In this document: positions 12,657-23,715 of the stretch, in pieces
Numbering within the stretch: position 1 is the stretch's first letter
Layout: each line of letters begins with the position of its first letter
NCBI GenBank assembly: GCA_963682025.1
Contig: OY821517.1
Coordinates: 102,062,107-102,126,106 of the forward strand
Length of the DNA: 64,000 nt
Reading direction: 5' to 3'
Source: Cordilura impudica
Lineage: Eukaryota > Arthropoda > Insecta > Diptera > Scathophagidae
Position numbers and translations under genes: made by a program
Notes under the pieces: generated by a model
Seen by the model: only the letters and a program-made list of their open reading frames with translations
Database searches by the model: none
Told to the model about the DNA's origin: nothing

Positions 12657-13545
12657 ATACCCTCCACTCCAGTGTGCAGAGGGTATATATAAGTTTGTCA
12701 TTCCGTTTGTAATAATTAGAAAAAAAAATTTGGACCCCATAAAATATATATATTTGTGATCCTTATAACAACCGGAGTTGATATAGCGATGTCCGTCTGT
12801 CCGTCTGTCCGTCTGTGGAAATCACGATGACGGCATCAATCAGGCAGCTGGGGTGCTCGTTGGCATAAAAAATGATTCATTAACATCCTGAAAAGTTTGC
12901 TATTTAAAATCGTCCAAATCGGTCTATTAGGGCCCGAGATTTGAATGAAGAACTAAAAAAAGTCTTGAAAAAATATAATTTTCTATGTTGTTCTTGTCAC
13001 GATCACGCCCTCAATAGGATAGCTAGGGTGATAATTTTTAGTGAGAATGATTCACCAAATTCATGGGAAGATTTCTACTTCAAAAATCATTAAAATCGGT
13101 GGAACAGGTCCAGGTAAATCTATGAAAAATTAAAAAAAAAATGAAAAACATGATGTTTCCATATGTTCCTGTTGTTATTCTAAATGTTGCATTGTTGTCA
13201 TAGCTGGACTTGTTGTTTTTGTGGTCGTTTTGGTAATAATATAATAAAAACAAACCCTTTGTACATTTTTTTGTGAACTCTGGTAGAAAATTTTAAAAGT
13301 TTCCATTGTTTTGGCATCACTAAAAAAATTTGTTAGATCATTTCTGTCATTGCCACGAGCCTGCATGCAAAATTTCAGATCGATTGGCTCACGGGAAAGG
13401 GGCTAAAAATCGATCCAAAATTTTGTCGACAAGCAGACACTACCAGTTAATATAAAGGCAGTAAATAAAGGGAGTAAAAGTTCACCAATAATTTAAAAAA
13501 CAAATTTTTATGTATTAATTTATTTAAAGAAAAAAATAGTTAAAT
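12657..13545 (+). mobile_element. Hel-2 copy d (5' module)
   Basis: Begins ATACCCTCCACTCCAGTGTG, with three GTCCGTCT repeats near 12790. The module can be followed through TTCACCAATA and TTATGTATTAATTTATTTAA to about 13545, where similarity to the other copies stops. Confidence 0.7.
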
Positions 13546-13668
13546 GAAATAGTAATAATAATAAAAAAAAAATAATATACAATACAAAAAAAAAGAATAT
13601 ATAAATAAAATAAAATAAAGATAAATGCATTCATAGCATTATAATACATATAAAAGGTCAATGTTTTC

Positions 13669-13798
13669 TAACCGTAACCGTAACGAGTCAGTTGTTTTTT
13701 TTTTACATGAAAATCATTTAAAACAGTTACCGAACGTAACCGGAACGTCCCAATACTTTTCATGTGAAAAAAAGGCTGACACGTTACGTAACAGTTAC
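13669..13798. mobile_element. Small hairpin MITE
   Basis: TAACCGTAACGAGTCAG...ACATGAAAA is matched in inverted form by TTTTCATGTGAAAAAAAGGC and TGACACGTTACGTAACAG, so most of the 130 bp can fold on itself. No target duplication was established. The flanks 13546-13668 and 13799-14017 are AT-rich with no recognised content. Confidence 0.5.
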
Positions 13799-14017
13799 AT
13801 GTCGCTAACTTGTTCTTTACACAGGCTACTGCTTTTGCAGCCAACTTCAAGTCTATTTATATAGTTTCGTAAGCATAACTGATAAAATTGTTTCTATTAT
13901 TTTTTGCTGTAAGTAATAAATTATAAATATACTGAATTTGCAAACTAAAATGGATACATATATTGGAGGTGCTTTAATACAAAAGAGTTAACGAAACAAA
14001 ATCAAAAAAAAAAAAAA

Positions 14018-16437
14018 AACAACTCTACAACATCAACAATGGCAGTCATATGTTCTTCAAATAGAAAAAAAACTGCAAGTGTGTTTTGTTGGCTACAAAA
14101 CAAAAATAGTGTTGACAATATAACAAAATATGTAAAAGAAGTTAGTGCTATGAAATATTTTATTTTGTTAAAAAAAAAAATCGCAAAATGAAAGGCTATA
14201 ATTCCATTAATAATCAAAAGGCGTTAAACTAATTTATTTATTTTTACGTTGTACTAATGCATTTTAAATAAGTAAAAGTAATTGCATATTTAAATAAAAA
14301 TGCATTTGTATTATATGTTGCTGTCGTATTCAGAAAAATCAAGTAGCTGACTATACGACTACAAATGCTGCTGCCAGCAGTCGTCTATGTGTTTGATTCA
14401 TGATGTTGCATTTTTTTGCGAGCAATACTTACATATATTCTAAATAAAGAAATAATAGTTCTTTTCATACTGCGAAATCTATACAAATATATGTACAAAT
14501 ACTATATGTCAAATTTCAAATTTGCAATAATTGATACATTTTTGAAAAAAAATTGTATAATATGAAATGTCTTTAATTTATTTCATAGAAAACAATTTTT
14601 TGAGGTGCGTGGATTTTCCATATTTACTGTTTTACTATTTTCGTAATGAGGTTAAATGAGTTAAAAAGAATTTAAAATATTTGAAAATATTAGGTGAGGA
14701 TCCTCAAGATGTAATATACGATCGGTCTAAAACTTTTCACTTAGAGCCACAGTTAAATTCGAAACAACAAAAACCCATATATTTTGTGCATAAAGTTTAA
14801 CATTAAATGTGCTTTTCTAAAATGTTTATATATTTTTTCTCATTCATTTCTGACCATCTTCAATGTAAATTTACCAAAGTTTTTTTTATTGCAATATGTA
14901 TGTATATAAAACTTAAAAATTTAATGTTTTTTATTGTGTATTAACTTATTATTCTGCGATTTTCATTACATCACAAAATGTTACAAATTGGCACTACTGT
15001 TTCAAAAACAGAAAACTTCTAAATCAGTTGAAAACAGTTGATCTGTAAAACTGTGTGTGAAATTGTGTCAAATAAAATTACAAATATTAATAAATATAAT
15101 AATACATATATATATATTTTATTAATTTTGTTAAGAATTAGCAGAAAATTGATTTTCCATTTTGCATTTCATTTATAAAGAATTCTGCCATATTTTGTTA
15201 AAGGGAAAATCCATTTTTGTTATATTAAAAAAACAGGCTTGCATTTAATTTTTCCGTGACTGCCTCAATAATTGCGTAGATGCCACCACAATATTTTTTC
15301 TAATTAAATATTAACCAATATCTAACTAGAATTATGATTTATTCTGACTAAAAAGTTCCAATTAAAAGTTATTCATCCCAATTATGAATATTCTCAAGGA
15401 ATTTCTTTCTCACGGAAAATACATTTCTCGAGAAAAAAATTCCTCCAATTATAAATTCCGCGTGAACAAAAAATGATTAACTGGCATCATCGAATTTCGA
15501 AGCCACTTGCTTTGCTTATTTTCAATTTATTTTCTATTTTTTGTGTGTGTGCAAACGACCCTACAATAAATGTCCCAATAAACATTTTTGTTTGCTATCA
15601 ACTTGAGGTGCATTTGAGATCAAATACATTTCTCAAATCTCCAACGTTAATTCTCAAATGCCCTCAATAGTTCGAATATAGTCTTCTCAACTTACAAGGC
15701 ACATTTTTTATATGGCGATTTTCATAGTTATCAAATTGAGAAATTTGTGATTCTCAACTTGATAACAAAGAAATATTTTCAATCGGTATCAAATGGAAGG
15801 TACGGAATTGCCATAATAAAAAATATTATACTAATTTTAGAAATGAAAACAATGTATTTTTTTTAATGTTTCAATTTAATTTCATTATATATTTAACATT
15901 ACTATGTACATATTTAACATTAAATGTACATATTATGTACATTTTTTAAAATCTAGAATTAAAAATAAATGAATTAATTAGTTGTACATTTTTTGAAAAA
16001 TTCGACAAAAAGCAGAAATAATTAAAAATATATCAATGATTTATTTGTACTTTTTTGGCATTTTTTAATTTAATTTATTATTTATGACATATTTAAATAA
16101 TATCTCAGACTTAACACAAATCGTATTCAAGTTGAAAAAATGTTTGGTCTCAAGTAGAGAAAAGTGTTGGATATCCAATTGGGAGTAAAAATGTTTCTCA
16201 AAGATTGGAAAAAATGTTAAGTCTCAACTTGATGTCAAGTTGAAAGCAAACAAGGAGAAAAATTGTTCAACCCAAGTTGAGAATTACATTTGACATCAAT
16301 TTAAGAACTTAACTTTTCTCCAACATTGGAGAAATAATATTTCAATGCATACTGGGGAATGACCGAAACTAACACATAAACAGTTTTTTCCTATTTGAAA
16401 AACATATGCCTGTCATTGTTGCTGTTGTAGAGTTGTT
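14018..16437 (+). mobile_element. TIR-A copy 2 (complete)
   Basis: The left end AACAACTCTACAACATCAAC pairs with the right end ...GTTGCTGTTGTAGAGTTGTT (16416-16437), an inverted repeat of about 58 bp. It may reach outward to TTAACGAAA near 13988. The interior is collinear with 1-2420, with a deletion near 15985 and a lost segment near 15105. There is no ORF of transposase size. It is immediately followed, with no spacer, by Hel-2 copy e. Confidence 0.8.
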
Positions 16438-19402
16438 ATACCCTCCACTCCAGTGTGCAGAGGGTATATATAAGTTTGTCATTCCGTTTGTAATAATTAG
16501 AAAAAAAATTTTGGACCCCATAAAATTTATATATTTGTGATCCTTATAACAACCGGAGTTGATATAGCGATGTCCGTCTGTCCGTCTGTGGAAATCACGA
16601 TGACGGCATCAATCCGGCAGCTAGGGTACTCGTTGACATAAAAATGATTCACTAACATACTGAGAAGTTTGCTATTTAAAATCGTCCAAATCGGTCGATT
16701 AGGGCCCGAGATTTGAATGAAGAACTAAAAAAGTCTTGAAAAAAAAATAATTTTCTATGTTGTTCTTGTCACGATCACGCCCTCAATAGTGCAGCTACAG
16801 TGATCATTTTTAGTGAGAATGATTCACCAAATTCATGGAAAGATTTCTACTTCAAAAATCATTAAAATCGGTGGAACAGGTCCAGGGAAATCTCTGAAAA
16901 AGTAAAAAAAAAAAAATTAAAAACATGATATTTCTATATTGTTCTTGTTGTTATTCTAAATGTTGCATTGTTTTCATAGCTGGACTTGTTGTTTTTGTGG
17001 TCGTTATGGTAATAATATAACAAAAACAAACCCTTTGTACATTTTTTTATCAACTCTGGTAGAAAAATTTAAAAGTTTCCATTGTTTTGGCATCACTAAA
17101 AAAATATGTTAGATCATTTCTGTCATTGCCACGAGCCTGCCTGCAAAGTTTGGTCACGGGAAAGGGGTTAAAATCGATCCAAAATTTTTTCGACAAGCAG
17201 ACACTACGAGTTAATATAAAGGGAGAAAAAATTCACCAGCATCTAAAGCAAATAATGCTTAAATACCTAGTTGTTAATAAAAAGGAAACAATGTAAATTT
17301 AGCAAAAAAAATTTATGTATTAATTTATTTAAAGAGAAAAACACAAAAATAACGTATGATGTTGTATTTTTTGTCTGTAATATTTATATATACATACATA
17401 CACATATTAAATAATACAAATAATATACATACATATTTTATATATATGTATGTATGTATATCCATAGTAGCTGCATGTTAGAAATAAATCGGTATATTAT
17501 TTTATTTACATAAAATTCTGCAATATTTTGTTGTGGGGAAAATACATTTATTTTGCATTAACAGAGTGTCACTTCATTTTGCTCAGCGTGACTATGCCAC
17601 AGTAGATGGCGCCGCAATTTTTGTTCTAATTAGCTTTGCAATAATTATTTCTATTTTAACATGAATGTCAATATTTTCAAATAGATATCATACAGAACAA
17701 TGTTAAGAGTATACACGGGCTGGTCTTATATTTCATATGTTTTTTCATTATTCTTTTACAAATATGAACATAAGTTTGGCATATTAACTTTTTGTTGTCT
17801 TTACAAAATAGAGTTACCGAGTTATCCATGAGTTTTTTGTTTTCAAAACAGTTCTACAAAGTTATATAGAATTATTATTCTGCTTTACCTATAAAATATC
17901 TGATTGCGATTACATCTAATTTTTAAAAATTGTTTATAATTAATAAAGCATTATTATTCACATAAATACAAAATTTCACTTTTTAAATTTTCCATTCAAA
18001 TTTAAGAAAATATCAATTATAATAAAAACTGAAAATAAAATTTCCAATTATAAATTAGAAAATATTAATTGAGTTTCAGAAAATCATATCAAAACGTCGG
18101 AAATAATAATTTTAAATTTAGAAATATCTTTACATTTAAAAATGTTTACATTTAAAAAAAATATTGCCATTCAGGAGATATTAATAACTTTTCAGTACCG
18201 CGATTCACTAACTTCTTTTAATGATAGTCGAATTGTAAAAAAAAAGAAAATTGCAAAATTATCAGTAAAATTTTGAAACGATATTCGCTATTGTTAAAGT
18301 CAGCTGTTGTTGTTATCTAAACGACAACCATTTTTGTGTTGTTTATTCAATCGATAAAAACTTAAATTTTTAGGTTGAAATGTCGTCATACATAAATAAA
18401 AATCATGAAATAGTGAAAATATTTTGCTTTAATTAAAAAACTTTTTTATATAACTAAAAAAATTAAATAGCATATTCAATTCATTATTTCATTTTCAAAT
18501 AAATAAACAGAAATATTAGTAAAAAAAATAAAGATATTAAACATAAACATAAAATCATCCTGTCAAACACGAAGTAATTTGTTTTTTTCTATTCTTTGTG
18601 TTTTTCGCTTATTTTGACAGAGATGCCACTCCTTTACAATTTAAATAAATAGAAAAACAGATTTGTCGATATTAATTTAAATTCAATGAATTTAAGAAAA
18701 CCTCAAATGATATTTAAGAATTGCTAACATAAAAATTGTTACATAAGTAAACGTAATTTTATGAGAATGTTATTTTTTATATATAAATTTTCACAATTTT
18801 TTTTGGATGTAAATTTGAAGTTTTTCAGAAAATAAAGATAACAAATTATTTTATTTAAAATTTAATTATTTATTATTATAAATTTATTCTCTATGTTTTC
18901 CAAATATGGCAATATTTTAATAAAAAAGTAGAGAGAGCTTTTTTTTGGTTATTATTTTGTTTCTCCATCCGACTTATATGGCCGCAATGAAGAAATATTT
19001 GGCCAGTTAAAAGAAACTATACAGCCATCTCCAATTAGCACGATTTAATGCATATAGCCACTCTACACAACCATTACCTTTGCAATGGAGGTTAGGGCGA
19101 GCTATTTAATTAGCAAAAACTAAATTAAACGAGAAGTTATGTCATATAACCGGAAACGCATGCATATAGGTATATAACCAAAATGCATGCCGATCAGCAA
19201 CCACGATGACCAAAAAGCAAACACCGAAATAAATCCGAAATAATAGAAAAGAAGAAAACCAACCCAAAGAATTTGCTGAAATAATTTGGTATTAAGTTTA
19301 ACAAATTGTTTACTTTTTCATTTACATTTATTATCAAGACTCAAACCGAGGTGGAGGGTATCAAAGATTCGGCACAGCCGAATTTAACACTCTTACTTGT
19401 TT
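16438..19402 (+). mobile_element. Hel-2 copy e
   Basis: Full-length copy. It begins ATACCCTCCACTCC at the exact end of the TIR-A repeat and has the GTCCGTCTGTCCGTCTG core near 16572. The block ending AGATGGCGCCGCAA is at about 17603-17617, the 3' module starts at 18779, and the copy ends ATTCGGCACAGCCGAATTTA ... CTTACTTGTTT. It lacks the MITE seen in copies a and f, so it shows the empty site. Confidence 0.8.
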
Positions 19403-20126
19403 GAAGTACCTTTTTTTAAAGTAAAAAATAATTTTTTTAAAAAATTACTTTTCATTAAAAAAAGTACATATTTTAAAATTTAATAAAATTTACCATTTAT
19501 TTAAAAAAGTACCTATGTTAAAAATTATCTTCTCTTAAAAAAGTACATTCTTCCAAAGTACTTTTTCTTACAAAAAATACGTTTTTTTAAGTTTTCTACT
19601 TTTTAAGTACCTTTTTTTAAAAAAAGACTCTACTTTAAAAAAGTAAAGTAAACTTCCTTTAAAAAAGTACATTTTCTTACAAAATAAATTTTTTTAATAA
19701 AATTTTCTTAAAAAATTATATGTTAAAGAAGTATTTTTCTTCATTGGTGTTCTATAAAAAAATTCGGCACAGCCGCATTTGACACTATTGTTTAAAACAG
19801 ATTTATTAGTTGTATTTTGTTGTGTTAACAGTTCTTCCTTCATCTCAAAATTAGAAATTACAATATGTATGTATGTATATTATTTCCGGGATTTCGATTT
19901 TTTTTCTGGATTTGTTAATTCAGAAAAATTCTGGCATTTTGATTTTTTTGAATTGACATCCCTAATATAACCCCTTAAATGTGTGTTAATAATTCCCAAG
20001 TACAATCAATTTTAAACTACTACGCCAATGTTGATAAAAATTGTTTTTAAGTTGGAATCACTGATTTCGTAAATATTGCACTTTTTTTTTACCAAGAAGC
20101 ATACACACATATGTGTATATATGTTA
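19403..20126. repeat. Degenerate AAAAAAGTAC repeats and Hel-2 tail remnant
   Basis: 19405-19745 is a low-complexity tract of diverged (T/A)n-GTAC units. A similar tract is at 32640-32745. A worn Hel-2 3' end (AATTCGGCACAGCCGCATTT) lies near 19761. The rest, to 20126, is unassigned. Confidence 0.5.
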
Positions 20127-20650
20127 TGCTGCCTACACACCAGGCAACGGTTGCTTCAACACAGCCATGTTGAACCATTGATTTTCGTGTTGTATCAACC
20201 GTTGCCAGAAATATCAAAAAGTTTTGATTGTTTTGGTTGGTTGAAGCAACCGTGGCTACGTGTGTATCATTGTTTACTGCATTTACTTCTTCAGTTCGTC
20301 GAAAGCAAGCGAATAAAAAGGTTCGTTCGAAGTAAAGTTAAGCGGAAAGCAGGAAAACAAGAAAATGGCTATTGAGAATAATGAAAATTATGTTAACTTC
20401 TTTAACGAATATAAAAATTTGAGAGAGCTATGGGACGTAACTTGTGAAAAATATAAAAAAAAGCATACGAACAATTAAAAATAGAATATTATAAAAAATT
20501 AAATTATACTTTTCTTCCGCTTGTGTCTTTTCTGTACCACAGCTACACACAGCAATGAGGTTGCGGCACTCGTTGCCACGTGTGTAGTCAACAAACGAAA
20601 CACGTTGCTACAACACATTGAAGCAACCGTTGCCTGGTGTGTAGGCAGCA
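20127..20650. mobile_element. PIF/Harbinger-type MITE
   Basis: A 33-bp perfect terminal inverted repeat starts TGCTGCCTACACACCAGGCA. The element is flanked by TTA on both sides (20124-20126 and 20651-20653), the target duplication typical of PIF/Harbinger. The motif CAACCGTTGC or its complement recurs inside each end (near 20143, 20193, 20240, 20567 and 20625), like subterminal transposase sites. It contains a MADF-like ORF remnant at 20365-20478. Confidence 0.8.
20365..20478 (+). pseudogene. MADF/Myb-SANT-like ORF remnant in the MITE
   Basis: A 37-codon reading frame contains NYVNFFNEYKNLRELWDVTC followed by a lysine-rich stretch. The tryptophan-centred LWDVTCEKYK pattern resembles MADF DNA-binding domains, the kind of domain found in the accessory (non-transposase) protein of Harbinger elements. 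It is cut short by a stop near an A run. A one-base shift would extend the frame (AYEQLKIEYYKKL), so it is probably a decayed N-terminal piece. Its place inside a TTA-flanked element supports the call. Confidence 0.5.
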
Positions 20651-20693
20651 TTACGTGTTACTACACAATCTATTAGTGGAAACCCCCTTTTAA

Positions 20694-20770
20694 TCTATGA
20701 AAAGCTTTAATTCTCAATTTTTCCCAAATATGGCAACATGTTAACAAAAAATTGAGAGAGCTTTATAGGC
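20694..20770 (+). repeat. Hel-2-like segment upstream of the F-box gene
   Basis: CAAATATGGCAACATGTTAA followed by TTGAGAGAGCTTT resembles the Hel-2 3' module (CAAATATGGCAATATTTTAA ... GAGAGAGCTTTT at 18900-18947). The match covers about 70 bp. It lies where the 5' UTR or promoter of the F-box gene should be. Confidence 0.5.
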
Positions 20771-20883
20771 CAACTGTTGTGATAATCAAAAATCAGTTGA
20801 CAAGCGCACCAGACCAAAGACGCATTAAAGAAAAGTTAAAGAAGTTTATCAAATTTTGTTTAATTAAATTGTTATATAGAAAT

Positions 20884-22698
20884 ATGCAAGCTAAAGAAAT
20901 CATTTTTAATAACATTGAAATTCTGAATAATATATTTCAATATGTTGACTTTCATCAACAATTAAACTTAACCCGTGTCTGTCGTGCATTTCAAGATGTG
21001 ATCGTTAATTATACATGGAAGTTAAAATATAAAGAACTAGAAGTTATCCGAACATTCAGTGAGTGTATCTTAACTAATCGAATAAAGAATGATTGTTGGG
21101 AATTGCAAGTTTTGGAAACAACACGAATACTATTGTATTACAACGATTTGGAGGAGTTTTTTATTTTAAATGCAAATAATGTACAAATATTGAAATTTTG
21201 CTTGACAGAGCATGCATTTGTACTATTCAAAAATTTTGATTTTAAATATAAATTGCCAAATTTGACTTTTTTGACATTTGCTGGTGTCGTCATAACGGCT
21301 GATAGTTTGAACATGCTGCCCAACTTCTTTCCACAATTGGAAAAATTAGCTTTAATAAATTGTGTAACCTCAGATGGATTATATATTCGCTTTGGAAAAG
21401 ATATTAAAGTGGAAAATATACAAAATATCAAAACGTTAAAATATCTAGAAATTAAAGACACATGCTGTACATATTCATTCATTATAAAAATATTAACGAA
21501 ATTAAAACTTTTGGAAGTAAAATGCGTCCAAGAAGTGTCAGATGGAGATTATGGTGACATTGGGCTGTTGAAGGAGGATAAAAAGGTAATATTTGCTTGT
21601 CAAGTTTTAAAAATAGAACGATTACCCTGTTTAACCATATTGGGAAAATGTTTAAATCATTTTCAAAATCTCGCCAAATTAAAAATCGGTAATGCGACAA
21701 AAGACAATGATTTCTTTGCTAAACTTTCAAACTCTTGTAAAAATTTAGCATGTTTGGAATTGGAAACTTGCACGCTAACAAATATTGCCTGGCCCAAAAC
21801 TCTTAATGAACTTGTTTTGATTTACTGTCGTGGATTAACATGCAGAGATTTAAAATATATATTATGTAATCTGAAATTGAAAGCATTTACTTCTACTGAA
21901 ACTGAGTATGCTGGCACAATGACAAATGATAGCACAGCTTCGAACACTTTGGAGTATTTAAATATTGATGTACCACAAATTGCTAAACTTTTTGAATTGG
22001 AAGAATTTGATGGTTTTAAAAAATTATCTTTTTTAAAATATCAACAACGGACCACTAATAATCAGTTTGTGTTTAAACATCTTTCAAAACAATGTCCAGA
22101 TTTACGTAAACTTTTTATTAACGATGATGAAACTGTTTTTATTGAGGATTTATACAAGTTAGAATTATTAGAAAGACTCGAAATAAAATATGCAACCTAC
22201 AGCTTGTCAAACTTATTGCAGATATTAAAACATTCCAGTTTAACTCATTTAGTTATTCCATACTTCACTCCTACTCTTGGCACTTTTAAGTTCGACGAAT
22301 ATATGGATATAAGAACAAATTTGTTTTTAATTCATATTTCAATGGACATGTTAGATTTCCAAGATTTTTGGTTGGATTTACTAAATAGCAATCCTAAACT
22401 ACGTCTAATATTTTGGAGTCTTCGATTGGCAGATGCACATTCAAAATTGCAAACCATAATAACAGATCCAAAATTTCCAGACAGACTGAAAACGATAAAT
22501 ATTTGTGGTTTTAATATTGGTAAGGACGAATAAGAATAAAATAAATAAAATATAAATGAAGACAGATTTTCTAATGTTTTATTTATTTAAATTGCAGATT
22601 GTCAACATTTACGAGATGAGTTTCATTTTACATTGGGCATTCTAAATTTGTATCAGCATAGGAGTTGTCCATTAAATGAATTTTATATTATACTTTAA
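20884..22698 (+). CDS. F-box/leucine-rich-repeat protein, two exons
   Basis: Predicted substrate receptor of an SCF ubiquitin ligase, based on family. Residues 10-50 form an F-box (EILNNIFQYVDFHQQ, LTRVCRAFQDVI). The remaining roughly 500 residues are leucine-rich, with irregular repeats such as LKYLEIKDTC, LACLELETCTL and LEYLNIDVPQ. I place a 78-bp intron at 22520-22597 (donor G|GTAAGG, acceptor TTTAAATTGCAG). Exon 2 then adds 33 residues (DCQHLRDEF...), ending at TAA 22696-22698, for 578 residues in total. Without splicing the frame would end at 22533. An in-frame ATG at 20752 exists, but that region matches Hel-2 sequence, so I prefer 20884, just before the F-box. AATAAA follows at 22751. 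It is the only plausible intact host gene in the window. The paralogue is unknown. Confidence 0.8.
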
Positions 22699-22750
22699 CA
22701 TAAATAAGTATTTATTTTTAACGAGCTGTATATCGAAATTCATGAATTAT

Positions 22751-22756
22751 AATAAA
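22751..22756 (+). promoter_or_regulatory. Poly(A) signal of the F-box gene
   Basis: AATAAA, 53 bp after the proposed exon-2 stop codon. This fits a short dipteran 3' UTR. Confidence 0.5.
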
Positions 22757-23122
22757 GAACTTGTAAAGTTATAATGTATTTAACCACATACGTTTAACTA
22801 AAAATAAAACTAACCGCAAGACTTCAACGAAAAACGTGATTACCACAATGTAGTAGAATAAGGACATCTAATGATTTAGATGAAATTATATTTTGACATG
22901 GATTTTACATGGTATTTTCCTTCTAATTTTATTACAGAAAACAATTTATTTTCAGAAAGTATTAATTGTATTTCAGAAAATATCAACTAATTTTCAGAGA
23001 ACGTAAATTAATTTTTAGAAATAATCAAATAGATTTCAGATTGTGTGTTCAGAAAATATCAATGAACTTCAGAGCGCTATACAAAAACGTGTTTTTCAGT
23101 ATTACACATTTGTAAACGGCTC
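22757..23122. other. Spacer with minisatellite-like words
   Basis: 22930-23080 has several diverged units of the type TTTCAGAAAATATCAAYTRA. This is the reverse complement of the 21-bp minisatellite unit at 47755-50485. Otherwise nothing is recognised. Confidence 0.45.
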
Positions 23123-23262
23123 AACCCGAAGCCAAACCAAAAAAGATTTAAAGGAATTATTTGTTTAATTAAATATTTATAAAGAAATAAAGAAGCAAAA
23201 GAGATAATTTTTAACAACATTGAAATTCTCAATAATATATTTCAATACTTTCAGCCCTGTTC
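23123..23262 (+). pseudogene. Truncated duplicate of the F-box gene 5' end
   Basis: GCAAAAGAGATAATTTTTAA through ...AATATATTTCAATAC translates as AKEIIFNNIEILNNIFQY, the same as residues 3-20 of the F-box protein. Similarity also runs upstream into the 5' flank (TTTGTTTAATTAAAT). The start codon is lost and the copy stops just after the QY codons, so it is a dead tandem duplicate. Confidence 0.75.
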
Positions 23263-23662
23263 TTGAAACGTTATTTGAATAAGAGTGCATTTAAAACCAC
23301 ATGAAATTGAAATTTTGGGTTTCTTCAAACCACTTTTTTTTATTTATTTAATGGAAATATATGTTTGAGTTAAGAACATATGTTATCTAGAAACCGAGGT
23401 GCCATATGGTTCTTTATTCAGTTTCACAAAAAACTTTTAAGTATTTTGTGCATGTTTATAGAAAAAGTATAAAGAAAAATATTTTCTTTTAAAATAACAA
23501 CTTATTTGTTCATTTAATTGTCTTTGTTCTTCAATTTCATTCAATTAAAAATGATGTAAAATTTTTTCTAATTCCTTTATTTGCAATAATTAGTGCATAA
23601 AGAATCTATGTTATAATTGAAAAAATTATAATGGAAAATAGATTGTGTAAATAAAAAGTTTT
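23263..23662. other. Unassigned spacer
   Basis: AT-rich, with no coding similarity or repeat family seen. Confidence 0.4.
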
Positions 23663-23715
23663 TATATCCTATACCACTATGTGGTTTGGGTATAATGACT
23701 TTGTGTTGCTGTTTG

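Noticed and set aside
13661..13864. Overlapping ORFs on both strands
   Set aside because: They arise from the hairpin MITE, whose inverted arms keep both strands open.
20076..20375. 99-codon ORF overlapping the left end of the Harbinger MITE
   Set aside because: It crosses the element boundary and the terminal repeat, with no protein similarity.
21138..21700. Minus-strand ORFs of 114 and 72 codons
   Set aside because: They lie antisense inside the F-box exon and have no independent similarity.
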